From contig NZ_MQUQ01000037.1 in NCBI RefSeq assembly GCF_001953865.1, positions 1-64,000 of the forward strand: 64,000 bases of DNA. The letters are read 5' to 3'. The number at the start of each line of letters is the position of its first letter. The stretch's first letter is position 1. The position numbers and the translations under genes were made by a program. The notes below the pieces were generated by a model that worked only from the letters and a program-made list of their open reading frames with translations, had not been told where the DNA came from and ran no database searches. This DNA comes from Amycolatopsis coloradensis (lineage in GTDB: Bacteria > Actinomycetota > Actinomycetes > Mycobacteriales > Pseudonocardiaceae). This document shows, one piece after another, positions 50,876-58,315 of the stretch.

Positions 50876-51255
50876 CAGGCCGCCGCCGACCGATCGTCCT
50901 CGTGACGCGAACAGAACACGTCGTGTCGCGGAGCGGGCCAGGGCACGGACAGCACCATCCGGCAATCACGCGCGCCGCACCGCCGAGGGGTGACCGGCTC
51001 GGCACGGCGCCGTTCCAGCTCGGCGTAGGTGGGGACGCGGGCGAACGCACGCCAATCCAGTGCAGCACAGACCGCGCCGGACGCCTGCCGCATCGCGGTG
51101 CGCCTGGACCACTCGCCCCATTCGGCGAGCAGTTCGGCGACGTGCGGCGAACTGTTCAGCGTCCGCCACGATTCGGCATCGTGGGCAAGCGCCTGAAACT
51201 CGGCGCGGCTCAACGTCACAGTGCGGAGGTCTTCCGCCGGGGGCTGGCCGATCAC
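50875..51255 (-). CDS. Hypothetical protein with C-terminal Cys/His motif
   Basis: A 126-residue protein with GTG start overlapping the excisionase stop (GTGA). The N-terminal half is helical (VTLSRAEFQALAHDAESW). The C-terminus has CGARDCRM and FCSRHED, possibly a small zinc site. It sits between xis and the replication ATPase, a place often held by small regulators, but function is unknown. Confidence 0.62.
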   Translation of the reverse strand: MIGQPPAEDLRTVTLSRAEFQALAHDAESWRTLNSSPHVAELLAEWGEWSRRTAMRQASGAVCAALDWRAFARVPTYAELERRRAEPVTPRRCGARDCRMVLSVPWPAPRHDVFCSRHEDDRSAAA

Positions 51256-51446
51256 GAGAGGCGTCCCCCTGTGGCCTCGTGAGCCTTCTCCCACTTCTCG
51301 ACGTCGACCAGCCGGTACCGGACATGCTTTCCGATCTTGAGGTAGCGCGGGCCGTCGCCGCGTGAGTTCCACTGGTAGACGGTCGCCGGGGGCACCCCCA
51401 CCCGTTCGGCGAATTCCTTGATCGTCAAGTGCTTGCTGACCGTCAT
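51252..51446 (-). CDS. xis: Excisionase (MerR/AlpA-type helix-turn-helix)
   Basis: A 64-residue DNA-binding protein: LTIKEFAERVGVPPATVYQW followed by GDGPRYLKIGKHVRYRLVDV. This is the usual form of excisionases and recombination directionality factors in actinobacterial integrative elements. It is the first gene of the minus-strand operon. The 99-base divergent gap to 51546 contains atgtacat and two catgg repeats that could be its binding sites. Confidence 0.8.
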   Translation of the reverse strand: MTVSKHLTIKEFAERVGVPPATVYQWNSRGDGPRYLKIGKHVRYRLVDVEKWEKAHEATGGRLS

Positions 51447-51545
51447 CAGTCCTTGCCCTTCCTGGTGATCAACTGCTGACGGTTGCCACTATGTACATGG
51501 TTGTGTCATGGTGTCTTTGGTCGAACCCGGCAGATTGGTGACAAG

Positions 51546-52145
51546 GTGGAGAAACCAGCACGACGACGAATCACGTTCCCCCAGGGGTGGGCCGAGTTCG
51601 ATGACGTGAACCCCAGGTGGGTGCGCGTGCGCGATCAGCTCATCCCCCCGGAAGTCATGGTCGAGATGCCCAGCGCGCCCGACCTTCCCTCGCTCACGAT
51701 GAAGATCGAGATGCGCAAAGAGGTGCCGGTGTGCACCGAGATCACGATCCGGGCGAAAGAGGACGGGCGCGAGGTGCGCACGACGGATCTTCGCGCGGTT
51801 CAGCTCCAGGACCTCCTAGAGCTGATCGTGACCGCCGTCTCCAGCAAGATCATTTCGGCGGGGCCGGAGGGCCTGGTCCTTGGCGACAACCAGGGCGCGA
51901 CGACGGAGAACTTTGACGCCGCCCTCGCGACGATCCGCGCGGCCCGGAAGGGCACGCGGGCGCGCATCACGGATGACTTCCTGCGGGAGGTGGCCGAGAC
52001 CTACCGCGCCAATGTCGACGGCAGTCCCACCAAGGCCGTCGAGGAGAAGTACGGCGTCGAGTACCGAACCGCTGCCCGGTGGGTGGAACGGGCACGCGCC
52101 AAGGGCTATCTCCCCGCAACCACCCCCGGCAAACGAAAGGCGTAA
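51546..52145 (+). CDS. Hypothetical protein with C-terminal helix-turn-helix-like segment
   Basis: A 199-residue protein. The start GTG (VEKPARRRITFPQGWAEFDD) is chosen by composition. The C-terminus, FLREVAETYRANVDGSPTKA then YGVEYRTAARWVERARAKGY, looks like a helix-turn-helix of the Terminase-small/resolvase kind. The gene ends 2 bases before the integrase start and is surely co-transcribed. Comparable genes precede integrases in many actinomycete elements; function is unknown. Confidence 0.65.
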   Translation: MEKPARRRITFPQGWAEFDDVNPRWVRVRDQLIPPEVMVEMPSAPDLPSLTMKIEMRKEVPVCTEITIRAKEDGREVRTTDLRAVQLQDLLELIVTAVSSKIISAGPEGLVLGDNQGATTENFDAALATIRAARKGTRARITDDFLREVAETYRANVDGSPTKAVEEKYGVEYRTAARWVERARAKGYLPATTPGKRKA

Positions 52146-52147
52146 CG

Positions 52148-53350
52148 ATGACTGTTGAAGACCGTTGGCATCACAAGGGAACGCGCAAGCGCACCAAGGA
52201 CTACGGACGCGGTAAACGCTGGCGCGTCCGGAACCCCGGAACCCCGGTGCGTTCGTTCGAGAAGAAATCGGACGCGGAGGACTACGACACGTCCGTCAAG
52301 TCGGACCTGCTGAAGGGCATGATGCCGTTCGACGTCACCAAGGGGCGCATCCCGTTCCGGGAGTACTGCGAAGAGCACTGGCTCCCCAACCACCCCGGTA
52401 CTCCCAATTCGCTCCGGACGATCAAGTCGAGGCTGGAGAACCACATCTACCCGCACTTCGGCGACAAGCGCATGTACGACTGCCGCCCGTCCACGGTGAA
52501 CGGCTGGAAGACGACCATGCGCACCAAGACCGCCAAGCGCGGCGGCGGGAAACTCTCGGACGCGACGATCCTCGCGTGCTGGATCCATCTCGGCGGGATC
52601 TTCCGGTCCGCGAAGATCGACGGCGTGATCGCGGTCCACCCGTTCGAGGGGGTGGAGCGGGTGGACGAACCGCGCCGGGGTCATATGCGGTTGCTGGAGG
52701 ACGACACCGTGGACGGCATCCTGGAGGCGTTCCCGGACCGCTACCACGGGATTCCGCTCGTGTCGGCCACCTGCGGGCACCGACAGGGCGAATCGTTCGC
52801 CGTCGCCGTCGAGGACCTGGACTTCCTCCGGCGCAAGATCGAGATCCGGCATCAGGTGCAGGTGATCGACGGGGAGTTGAAGCTAGTCGCCCCGAAGCGG
52901 GGATCTGTGCGCACGGTGCCGCTCCCGACGCCCACAGGGGACGCCCTGGCCGCGCACATCGAGCGCTACGGCACCACGGCTGTCCGGTGCGAGTGCTGCA
53001 ACCGGGTCAACCACCTGCTGTTCGTCACCGAGTCCGGCGAACTGCTCAACTTCACCAAGTTCAACCGGACGCTCTGGCACCCCGCGATCAAGGCGGCCGG
53101 GCTGGACCCGGCCGCCGACGACGAGACCGGTCAGCACCTGCTACGGCACTACTACGTGTCTCTCCTGATCGACGCCCACACCAACCCGAAGGCCATTCAG
53201 CAGTACGTCGGCCACAAGCACATGAGCACCACCATGGACGTGTACGGAGGCCTGTTCGAGCGGGCACACGAACAGGCCACCGGAGTCCTCGACCGCGCGT
53301 TCGCTGGACGCGCCCGCTCGTACCCAGCGCGTACCGCGAAGGGCGCCTGA
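52148..53350 (+). CDS. int: Tyrosine site-specific integrase
   Basis: A 400-residue phage-type recombinase. An N-terminal arm-binding region (RWHHKGTRKRTKDYGRGKRW) and a SAM-like core-binding domain (residues 70-170) precede the catalytic domain. Catalytic residues are Arg in TCGHRQGESFA, His and Arg in HLLRHYYVS, His in VGHKHMSTTMDVYGG and the final Tyr in MDVYGG. The 3' end contains the candidate att core (53316-53336), so the last residues of the protein may differ between integrated and circular forms. Confidence 0.9.
   Translation: MTVEDRWHHKGTRKRTKDYGRGKRWRVRNPGTPVRSFEKKSDAEDYDTSVKSDLLKGMMPFDVTKGRIPFREYCEEHWLPNHPGTPNSLRTIKSRLENHIYPHFGDKRMYDCRPSTVNGWKTTMRTKTAKRGGGKLSDATILACWIHLGGIFRSAKIDGVIAVHPFEGVERVDEPRRGHMRLLEDDTVDGILEAFPDRYHGIPLVSATCGHRQGESFAVAVEDLDFLRRKIEIRHQVQVIDGELKLVAPKRGSVRTVPLPTPTGDALAAHIERYGTTAVRCECCNRVNHLLFVTESGELLNFTKFNRTLWHPAIKAAGLDPAADDETGQHLLRHYYVSLLIDAHTNPKAIQQYVGHKHMSTTMDVYGGLFERAHEQATGVLDRAFAGRARSYPARTAKGA
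53316..53336. other. Candidate right attachment core (attR)
   Basis: gctcgtacccagcgcgtaccg inside the integrase 3' end is the partner of 44215-44235 (19 of 21 identical, same orientation). The translated frame over both copies is also similar (RSYPART versus RAYPART). Confidence 0.4.
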
Positions 53351-53385
53351 GGTGGCTTCGCGCAGGTCAGAGCAGGTTTTTGTCG

Positions 53386-53430
53386 TGAAAGGGTCTTTCA
53401 AGACGAAAAGTGTCTTGAAAGCCCCTTTCA
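53386..53430. terminator. Hairpin terminator after the integrase
   Basis: tgaaagggtctttcaagac pairs with gtcttgaaagcccctttca, 19 bp with one mismatch and a 7-base loop. It lies between the integrase and the convergent Nudix gene and should end both transcripts. Confidence 0.75.
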
Positions 53431-53478
53431 TCGTCGTCCACAGTGACCGTCGCATGTGGAGTGACCGGTCACCCGCGA

Positions 53479-53871
53479 TCAGCCGTCGAGTGCCTGGCGG
53501 AAATGCTCGGCGACGTCGAGTCCGGCGGCTTCTTCCCGGGTGCACCAGGTGAAGGCGTCGTGTTCCTCGGGATCGAGCACGACTTCACCCGGTTCGTCTT
53601 CGGCGAGCGCGTACACCGTGGCGTGGATCCGCATCGGCCTGCCCTCGACGTCGTCCCAGCTGTGCGCTCCGCGTTCGCCGGTGACCCGCACGGTCAGCCC
53701 GGTCTCCTCGGCGAACTCGCGGACCACGGTTTCCGCGGTCGCCTCGCCCGGCTCGACTGTCCCGCCAGGAAGTTCCCAGTGACCGCCGAGGAAAGAGCCC
53801 GGCCGCCGCCGGATGAACAGGATCTTCCCGTCGCGGATGAGCCTGCCGTAGGCCAAGTACTTGTCCGTCAC
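53479..53871 (-). CDS. Nudix hydrolase (MutT-like)
   Basis: A 130-residue Nudix protein. The Nudix box is complete: GGTVEPGEATAETVVREFAE then ETGL. FIRRRPGSFLGGHWELPGG precedes it. It hydrolyses a nucleoside diphosphate linked to another group; substrate unknown. GTG start at 53871 assigned by the domain start (VTDKYLAYGRL); the frame stays open further upstream. Confidence 0.85.
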   Translation of the reverse strand: MTDKYLAYGRLIRDGKILFIRRRPGSFLGGHWELPGGTVEPGEATAETVVREFAEETGLTVRVTGERGAHSWDDVEGRPMRIHATVYALAEDEPGEVVLDPEEHDAFTWCTREEAAGLDVAEHFRQALDG

Positions 53872-53949
53872 CAGCGCATCTTCCCGTATCCGGCGAAGCT
53901 TTCCGATCGAGGACCGATCCTGTCCTCGATTGCTCGTAGCGTACGCATT

Positions 53950-55107
53950 ATGGAAAACACCGAGATCCGCCCCTTCCGCCTCGACGTCCCCCAGGAGCAG
54001 CTCGACGAACTGCACGCGAAGCTCGACAGCGCCCGCTGGCCTGCTCCGCTTCCTGGCGACGGTTGGGACACCGGAGTGCCGGTGACGTGGCTGCGCGGGC
54101 TCGCCGACTACTGGCGTCAGGGCTACAACTGGCGTGCCGTCGAAGCCAGGATCAACTGCTTCCCGCAATTCACCACGGTCATCGATGGACAGCGGATTCA
54201 CTTCCTGCACGTCCGCTCGGCCGAGGCCGACGCGACCCCGCTGGTCCTCACGCACGGCTGGCCGGGATCGGTGGTGGAGTTCCTGGACGTCATCGGTCCG
54301 CTCACCGATCCGCGAGCGCACGGTGGCGACCCGGCGGACGCGTTCCACGTCGTGATCCCGTCGCTGCCCGGCTTCGGTTTCTCGGGCCCGGTTTCGGATT
54401 CCGGCTGGACCATGCCGAGGATCGGCCGTGCGTGGGCGGAGTTGATGCGCCGTCTCGGCTACGAACGCTACGGCGTGCAGGGCGGTGACCTCGGTGCTTC
54501 GGTGTCGCCGGAGATCGGCCGGGTCGCGCCGGACAAGGTGATCGGAGTGCACGTCAACGGCGGGCTGACGCCGATGCCCCCGATGGAGGTGTCGGAGGAG
54601 GAACTGGCTTCGCTCACCGACATCGAGCGCGATCGCATCGAGCGGATCGGCGCCTTCATGCGGGAGGAGTTCGGATACATCTCGATCCAGTCGACCCGGC
54701 CGCAGACGCTCGGCTACGGGCTGGTGGACTCGCCGGTCGCCCAGCTGGCGTGGATCATGGACAAGTTCCGTGAGTGGACGCATCCGCGCCCGACGCTCCC
54801 GGACGAGATCATCGACCGCGACACGCTGCTCACCAACGTCATGTTCACCTGGCTCACCGGGACGGCGGCATCGTCGGCATACGTCGGCTACGCGCAGGCG
54901 GAAACCTGGGGTGAGGTGGAGAAGAACTCCGGGGTGCCGACGGCGGCGCTGATCTTCGCGCACGATGTCGGGATCCGGCGGTACTCGGAGGACGCGCACA
55001 CGATCGTGCGGTGGACCGACGTGGATCGCGGCGGCCACTTCGCGGCGTTGGAGGAGCCCGAGATCCTGGTCGCGGACGTGCGGGAATTCTTCCGGTCCCT
55101 CAACTGA
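53950..55107 (+). CDS. Epoxide hydrolase (EHN domain alpha/beta hydrolase)
   Basis: A 385-residue microsomal-type epoxide hydrolase. The N-terminal EHN domain (IRPFRLDVPQEQLDELHAKL) is followed by the alpha/beta hydrolase core: oxyanion HGWPGS, nucleophilic Asp in GVQGGDLGASVS, and catalytic His in DRGGHFAALEEPE. It opens epoxides to diols; in actinomycetes such enzymes serve detoxification or secondary metabolism. No signal peptide. It is divergent from the Nudix gene. Confidence 0.9.
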   Translation: MENTEIRPFRLDVPQEQLDELHAKLDSARWPAPLPGDGWDTGVPVTWLRGLADYWRQGYNWRAVEARINCFPQFTTVIDGQRIHFLHVRSAEADATPLVLTHGWPGSVVEFLDVIGPLTDPRAHGGDPADAFHVVIPSLPGFGFSGPVSDSGWTMPRIGRAWAELMRRLGYERYGVQGGDLGASVSPEIGRVAPDKVIGVHVNGGLTPMPPMEVSEEELASLTDIERDRIERIGAFMREEFGYISIQSTRPQTLGYGLVDSPVAQLAWIMDKFREWTHPRPTLPDEIIDRDTLLTNVMFTWLTGTAASSAYVGYAQAETWGEVEKNSGVPTAALIFAHDVGIRRYSEDAHTIVRWTDVDRGGHFAALEEPEILVADVREFFRSLN

Positions 55108-56146
55108 CGAGGACGGCCGGTTCACCGAGGAATCGGCCGTAATCGTCCACTTCGGACTCAAGACCGGTGATGGCGGTCCGCGTAAGCGCGGCGAAGGGCT
55201 CGATGACGACCTTCGTCTGCTTCGCGGTCCGCTTGGTGTACCAGACTCCGGCGATCCGGCCGTCCACCAGCACGGTGGGCGCGATCATCCCGCCACCCGA
55301 GTTGACGCGCTTCGCCTCGGCCGGGTCGAGGAGCAGATCGCGGTCGCGGTAACCCAGCAGATAGGTGTCGAAGGCACCGAGCAGGCGAGGCGGACAGGAG
55401 GATGCGGACAGATCGGTTTCCCTGAGGGCGAAGCCGTTGCTCGTCGGTGTGAGTTCCAGGGCGTCGAAGGCCTTGCGGCAGACGCCGAGCGGGAGGCCGG
55501 ACCAGGCGCCGAAGTCCTCGGCCGTCGCGATGCCGTACGCGGTCAGGTAACGGCGGGCGAGTTCCCCGTGCGGGTCGTCCGGGGTGTCGTCCTCGGTGAT
55601 CCACTCGTAGAGGAGAACGTACGTCGGCTCCGTTCCGTCGTCCGGACCTCGGCAGAGCAGCCCGCGATTGGCCGCGTACGCCAGGAGGTGGGCTGGTGCC
55701 TGAGACTTCGCGTCGAGTGCGATCCCGTTGCCTGCCAGGCCGTCCAAGATCTCCTGACGAGTGAGTGCCTTGCCCGGCAAGAGATCCTGAAGGTGGTTCA
55801 ACGCTTGTTCGCAGAGTTCGTCGGTGAGGTCGAGCTGCCTGCGGCGTCCTTGGCCCGCCTGCGCGTTGCGCGGCCCGAACAAGCGGTTCAGCCAGCGGAG
55901 GTCCGCCGCCGGGACCAGGTGGAGCGTCTTGCGCATCAGCCAGGTGCGTGCCACCGCGCGGGACGCGTCGACGTCCGACGTGGTCAAACCGCGGCTGCGG
56001 ACGCGGACCGCGAGCCTGGCGGCGGGACTCGACTGCGCCTGGATCGCGGCGACCGACCGGGTCACGGCGAGCACGTCCGCGGCCGGTGCGTCGAGTAGTT
56101 GCGCTCGGGCGCGGACCGCGCGGATGTCGTTTTCGGACAGCGTCAC
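55100..56146 (-). CDS. AlkZ-related DNA glycosylase (HTH_42 family)
   Basis: A 348-residue winged-helix protein of the AlkZ/YcaQ (HTH_42) superfamily. The catalytic Gln-x-Gln motif appears as AAIQAQSSPA (Q36 and Q38), the AlkZ signature as opposed to the Gln-x-Asp of YcaQ. The rest includes RTWLMRKTLHLVPAADLRWL and a C-terminal beta barrel (GGGMIAPTVLVDGRIAGVWY). AlkZ relatives unhook bulky alkyl adducts and interstrand crosslinks, and in Streptomyces they often give self-resistance to genotoxic products. Its 3' end overlaps the epoxide hydrolase gene by 8 bases. Confidence 0.82.
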   Translation of the reverse strand: MTLSENDIRAVRARAQLLDAPAADVLAVTRSVAAIQAQSSPAARLAVRVRSRGLTTSDVDASRAVARTWLMRKTLHLVPAADLRWLNRLFGPRNAQAGQGRRRQLDLTDELCEQALNHLQDLLPGKALTRQEILDGLAGNGIALDAKSQAPAHLLAYAANRGLLCRGPDDGTEPTYVLLYEWITEDDTPDDPHGELARRYLTAYGIATAEDFGAWSGLPLGVCRKAFDALELTPTSNGFALRETDLSASSCPPRLLGAFDTYLLGYRDRDLLLDPAEAKRVNSGGGMIAPTVLVDGRIAGVWYTKRTAKQTKVVIEPFAALTRTAITGLESEVDDYGRFLGEPAVLVS

Positions 56147-56191
56147 CCCTTGACGATCTCATGGGACCGCGCGGCTACGGTGGAGCCGTGA

Positions 56192-56668
56192 CCCAGTCCG
56201 CGTGCCCGGCCGCCCTGCGGGGGGCACGGTCACCTTCCGGCGTCACTGGCCCGGCACATCGCGACCGGACCCAACACCGTCCTGCGCCGCATCATCACCG
56301 ACCCACCATCCGGGCACGTGCTGGACCTCGGCCGGGACCGCTACCGGCCCACCGCCGGTCTCGGCGAATACGTCCGGGTGCGGGACCGTGAATGCCGAAG
56401 ACCGGGCTGCCACCGCCCTGCCCACGCCTGCGATCTCGATCATTCGGTGCCCTGGCAGTTCAGTGGCCACACCGACGCCGCCGACCTCGTCAGCTTCTGC
56501 CGCCGAGACCACCGATTGAAAGACGAGCCTGGCTGGACCTACCGGCTCGCACCCGACGGCACCCTCACCATCACCACCCCCACCGGACAGCGACACGACA
56601 GCACGCCTCCACCCCTCCACGAACCCCGCCCGAAGCCACCCCTGACGGATATGCCGCCACCGTTCTGA
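56192..56668 (+). pseudogene. Truncated 13E12/DUF222 HNH endonuclease
   Basis: The open frame after a stop at 56189-56191 encodes HGHLPASLARHIATG, DLGRDRYRPTAGLGEYVRVR, and the HNH core CRRPGCHRPAHACDLDHSVP with the final FCRRDHRLKDEPGW. This is the C-terminal third of DUF222/13E12-repeat HNH proteins, which are normally 350-500 residues. The whole DUF222 part is missing. An ATG at 56318 could in principle still make a 116-residue HNH protein. Confidence 0.7.
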
Positions 56669-56985
56669 CACCGTTGCCAAGAAACGGCAACACCGCCTGA
56701 GCAGGCCACGGCACAGGACCGACGACGACGCTTCGGCCGCTTGCCCGACAACCCGACGACACATCGCCGCGACCCCGCCCGAAGAAAGCACCGCCACCCG
56801 GGCCGTCGCCGAAAAACGGCCACGCCTGCATCTTCAGTCCAGCGGCCTGAACCGACGCCCGCGCACTGTCGAGGACGCGGACGGTGCTGAGTCGACTTAT
56901 GGCTTCATCGTCCAACCACCGACGCGGCCGATCGTCCGCGGAAGTCGAAGCAGGCCATCGCGGAGGCGCCGAAACCAGGCGCTCC
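56669..56985. other. 317-base gap without a recognisable gene
   Basis: Between the HNH remnant and the SagB-type gene. Frames are open on both strands because of GC content, but none shows a known motif or ribosome site. It may contain decayed DNA from whatever removed the HNH gene N-terminus. Confidence 0.4.
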
Positions 56986-58059
56986 TCACACTCGGGTGCC
57001 GAGTACCGACATGCCGAGCACCAGTTCGTTCGCCGGGTCGCAGCCGAGGAGGTCTTCGACCAGTTCGTCGCGGAGCGCCGCGGTGAACGTGACGTTCAGT
57101 CCGAGCGCCGTCGCCAGCAGGTAGACGGTCTGGCTGAGATGCCCGACGTCCATCAGCAGTACCCGGTACGTCCGGCTCACCGGATATTTCCACTGGTTCC
57201 GCTCGATGACGCTGGTGTAGATCAACAGCGCGCCGGCGTTCCCGGCCCAGTGCTGATCGCCGGCGAGCGCGACCAGTTCGTCGTCGTCGATTTTGCCGTC
57301 CAGTGGCGTGAGCCCGTGCCGGAATCCGTCGTAGTGGTAGATCCCGCGATCCAGCTCCTCGACGTTCCTCGCGTAGACGTACACCTCTGTCGGATGCCGG
57401 GCCCCGCCCGACGGGCTCGTCTTGAAGACGTTCCCCGTGGCAGGGATGTTCGGGTGCGTCTCCGGCCTCGTCGGCCGGGCTGCCGTGAGGAGCGCGCTCA
57501 AGTCGCGCAGCCGCAAGGGTTCTTCACCGAACTCGCGGGTGCTTCTGCGCTGGTTCAGCGCGTCTCCGAGCCCGATCGCGTTCAGTGGTTCCGCTGACGG
57601 TTCGGGCAGCGGTATCGCGTCGTACGCGCCCGAAGGCCTCACCGGAGAAGGCGGAGGGCTGGCCTTCGCCTTCTCCAGCAAGGTTTTCGCCGTCATTTCG
57701 CTGGTCGTGAACTCGGTCTCCCGCAACGATCGGGTGCCGAAGTGAAACGCCCGCGCGGACGCCCCCCAAGGCCCCCAATCCCGAAGGATCTCTTCCTCCC
57801 GCAGCTGACGGGAAGAACCTTTGATCACCAGCACTTCGTACCGGATCATCGCTCGCGCGATACGGACGAGTCTTTCCCCTGTCTCGGGATTGTCGTCCGC
57901 CGCACGGACCGATTCCGGTTCTCGCCAAGAACTGAACCATCGCAGGACGCGTTCGGTTCCTTCGGCGAGTTTGAGCTGGCGATGTCCGAGGTGATCGTCC
58001 CAGACGACGTCACCATCGGACCAATAGAGCGTTCCACAAGAGGAAACCCTTACCAGCAT
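56986..58059 (-). CDS. SagB/ThcOx-type peptide dehydrogenase
   Basis: A 357-residue flavoprotein of the SagB-type nitroreductase family. The FMN-binding block is LGDALNQRRSTREFGEEPLR and SPSGGARHPTEVYVYARNVE; the C-terminal nitroreductase half ends MSVLGTRV. The first 150 residues (with LAEGTERVLRWFSSWREPES) resemble the winged-helix-like N-terminal domain of peptide-modifying SagB proteins. In azole-containing RiPPs SagB oxidises azolines made by a YcaO partner. No YcaO gene lies here. A 40-residue peptide gene lies 52 bases upstream on the same strand, the likely substrate. Confidence 0.83.
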   Translation of the reverse strand: MLVRVSSCGTLYWSDGDVVWDDHLGHRQLKLAEGTERVLRWFSSWREPESVRAADDNPETGERLVRIARAMIRYEVLVIKGSSRQLREEEILRDWGPWGASARAFHFGTRSLRETEFTTSEMTAKTLLEKAKASPPPSPVRPSGAYDAIPLPEPSAEPLNAIGLGDALNQRRSTREFGEEPLRLRDLSALLTAARPTRPETHPNIPATGNVFKTSPSGGARHPTEVYVYARNVEELDRGIYHYDGFRHGLTPLDGKIDDDELVALAGDQHWAGNAGALLIYTSVIERNQWKYPVSRTYRVLLMDVGHLSQTVYLLATALGLNVTFTAALRDELVEDLLGCDPANELVLGMSVLGTRV

Positions 58060-58111
58060 CGAATGTCTTGCGCCCCAGTCCCCAGTAATACTTTCCGATA
58101 CTTCAGGTCAT

Positions 58112-58234
58112 TCAGTGGTGTGAGCGGAAAGGAGGCCCGCCGGTCGGCGGCGGCTCGAACCCGCCCCAGGTGCCTTGCGCCTTGTACTCCGCTTCGAGCT
58201 CCAGTAAGAACTCTTCGTCGTCATCATCGTGCAT
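58112..58234 (-). CDS. Candidate RiPP precursor peptide (40 aa)
   Basis: A 40-codon ORF with a good ribosome site (ggagagg 8-12 bases upstream of the ATG at 58234). The product has a strongly acidic leader-like half (MHDDDDEEFL, then LELEAEY) and a distinct C-terminal half GTWGGFEPPPTGGPPF rich in Gly, Pro and aromatics, ending in Arg-Ser-His-His. It lies between a SARP activator gene and a SagB-type dehydrogenase gene on the same strand. No cysteine is present; only Thr22, Thr31 and Ser38 could become azol(in)es. I do not recognise the family. The split composition and its neighbours are why it is read as a precursor peptide. Confidence 0.6.
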   Translation of the reverse strand: MHDDDDEEFLLELEAEYKAQGTWGGFEPPPTGGPPFRSHH

Positions 58235-58315
58235 GTCGCCGATCCTCTCCGTGAGCGGTTACTCCGGTCAAGCGAATATGCCTACGCCAACAGAGTACCG
58301 GAGGAGAACGACAAA

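Larger units (their letters stand above)
44215..53350. mobile_element. Integrated prophage-like element / phage satellite, about 9.1 kb
   Basis: The region begins with a candidate att core and XRE regulator and ends with a tyrosine integrase. It encodes an excisionase, a RepA-like AAA ATPase and a lone HK97-type major capsid protein. No portal, terminase, prohead protease, tail or lysis genes were found. Size and content recall the phiRv1/phiRv2 elements of M. tuberculosis, which also carry capsid genes on about 10 kb. Flanking genes (ssb on the left, Nudix on the right) are chromosomal. Codon use is less GC-extreme than in the neighbours. A helper phage would be needed to package it. Confidence 0.75.

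Noticed and set aside
44122..53375. Shared 11-mer ctctgacctgc near both ends of the integrated element
   Set aside because: The two copies are in opposite orientation, so they cannot be attL and attR of a simple integration.
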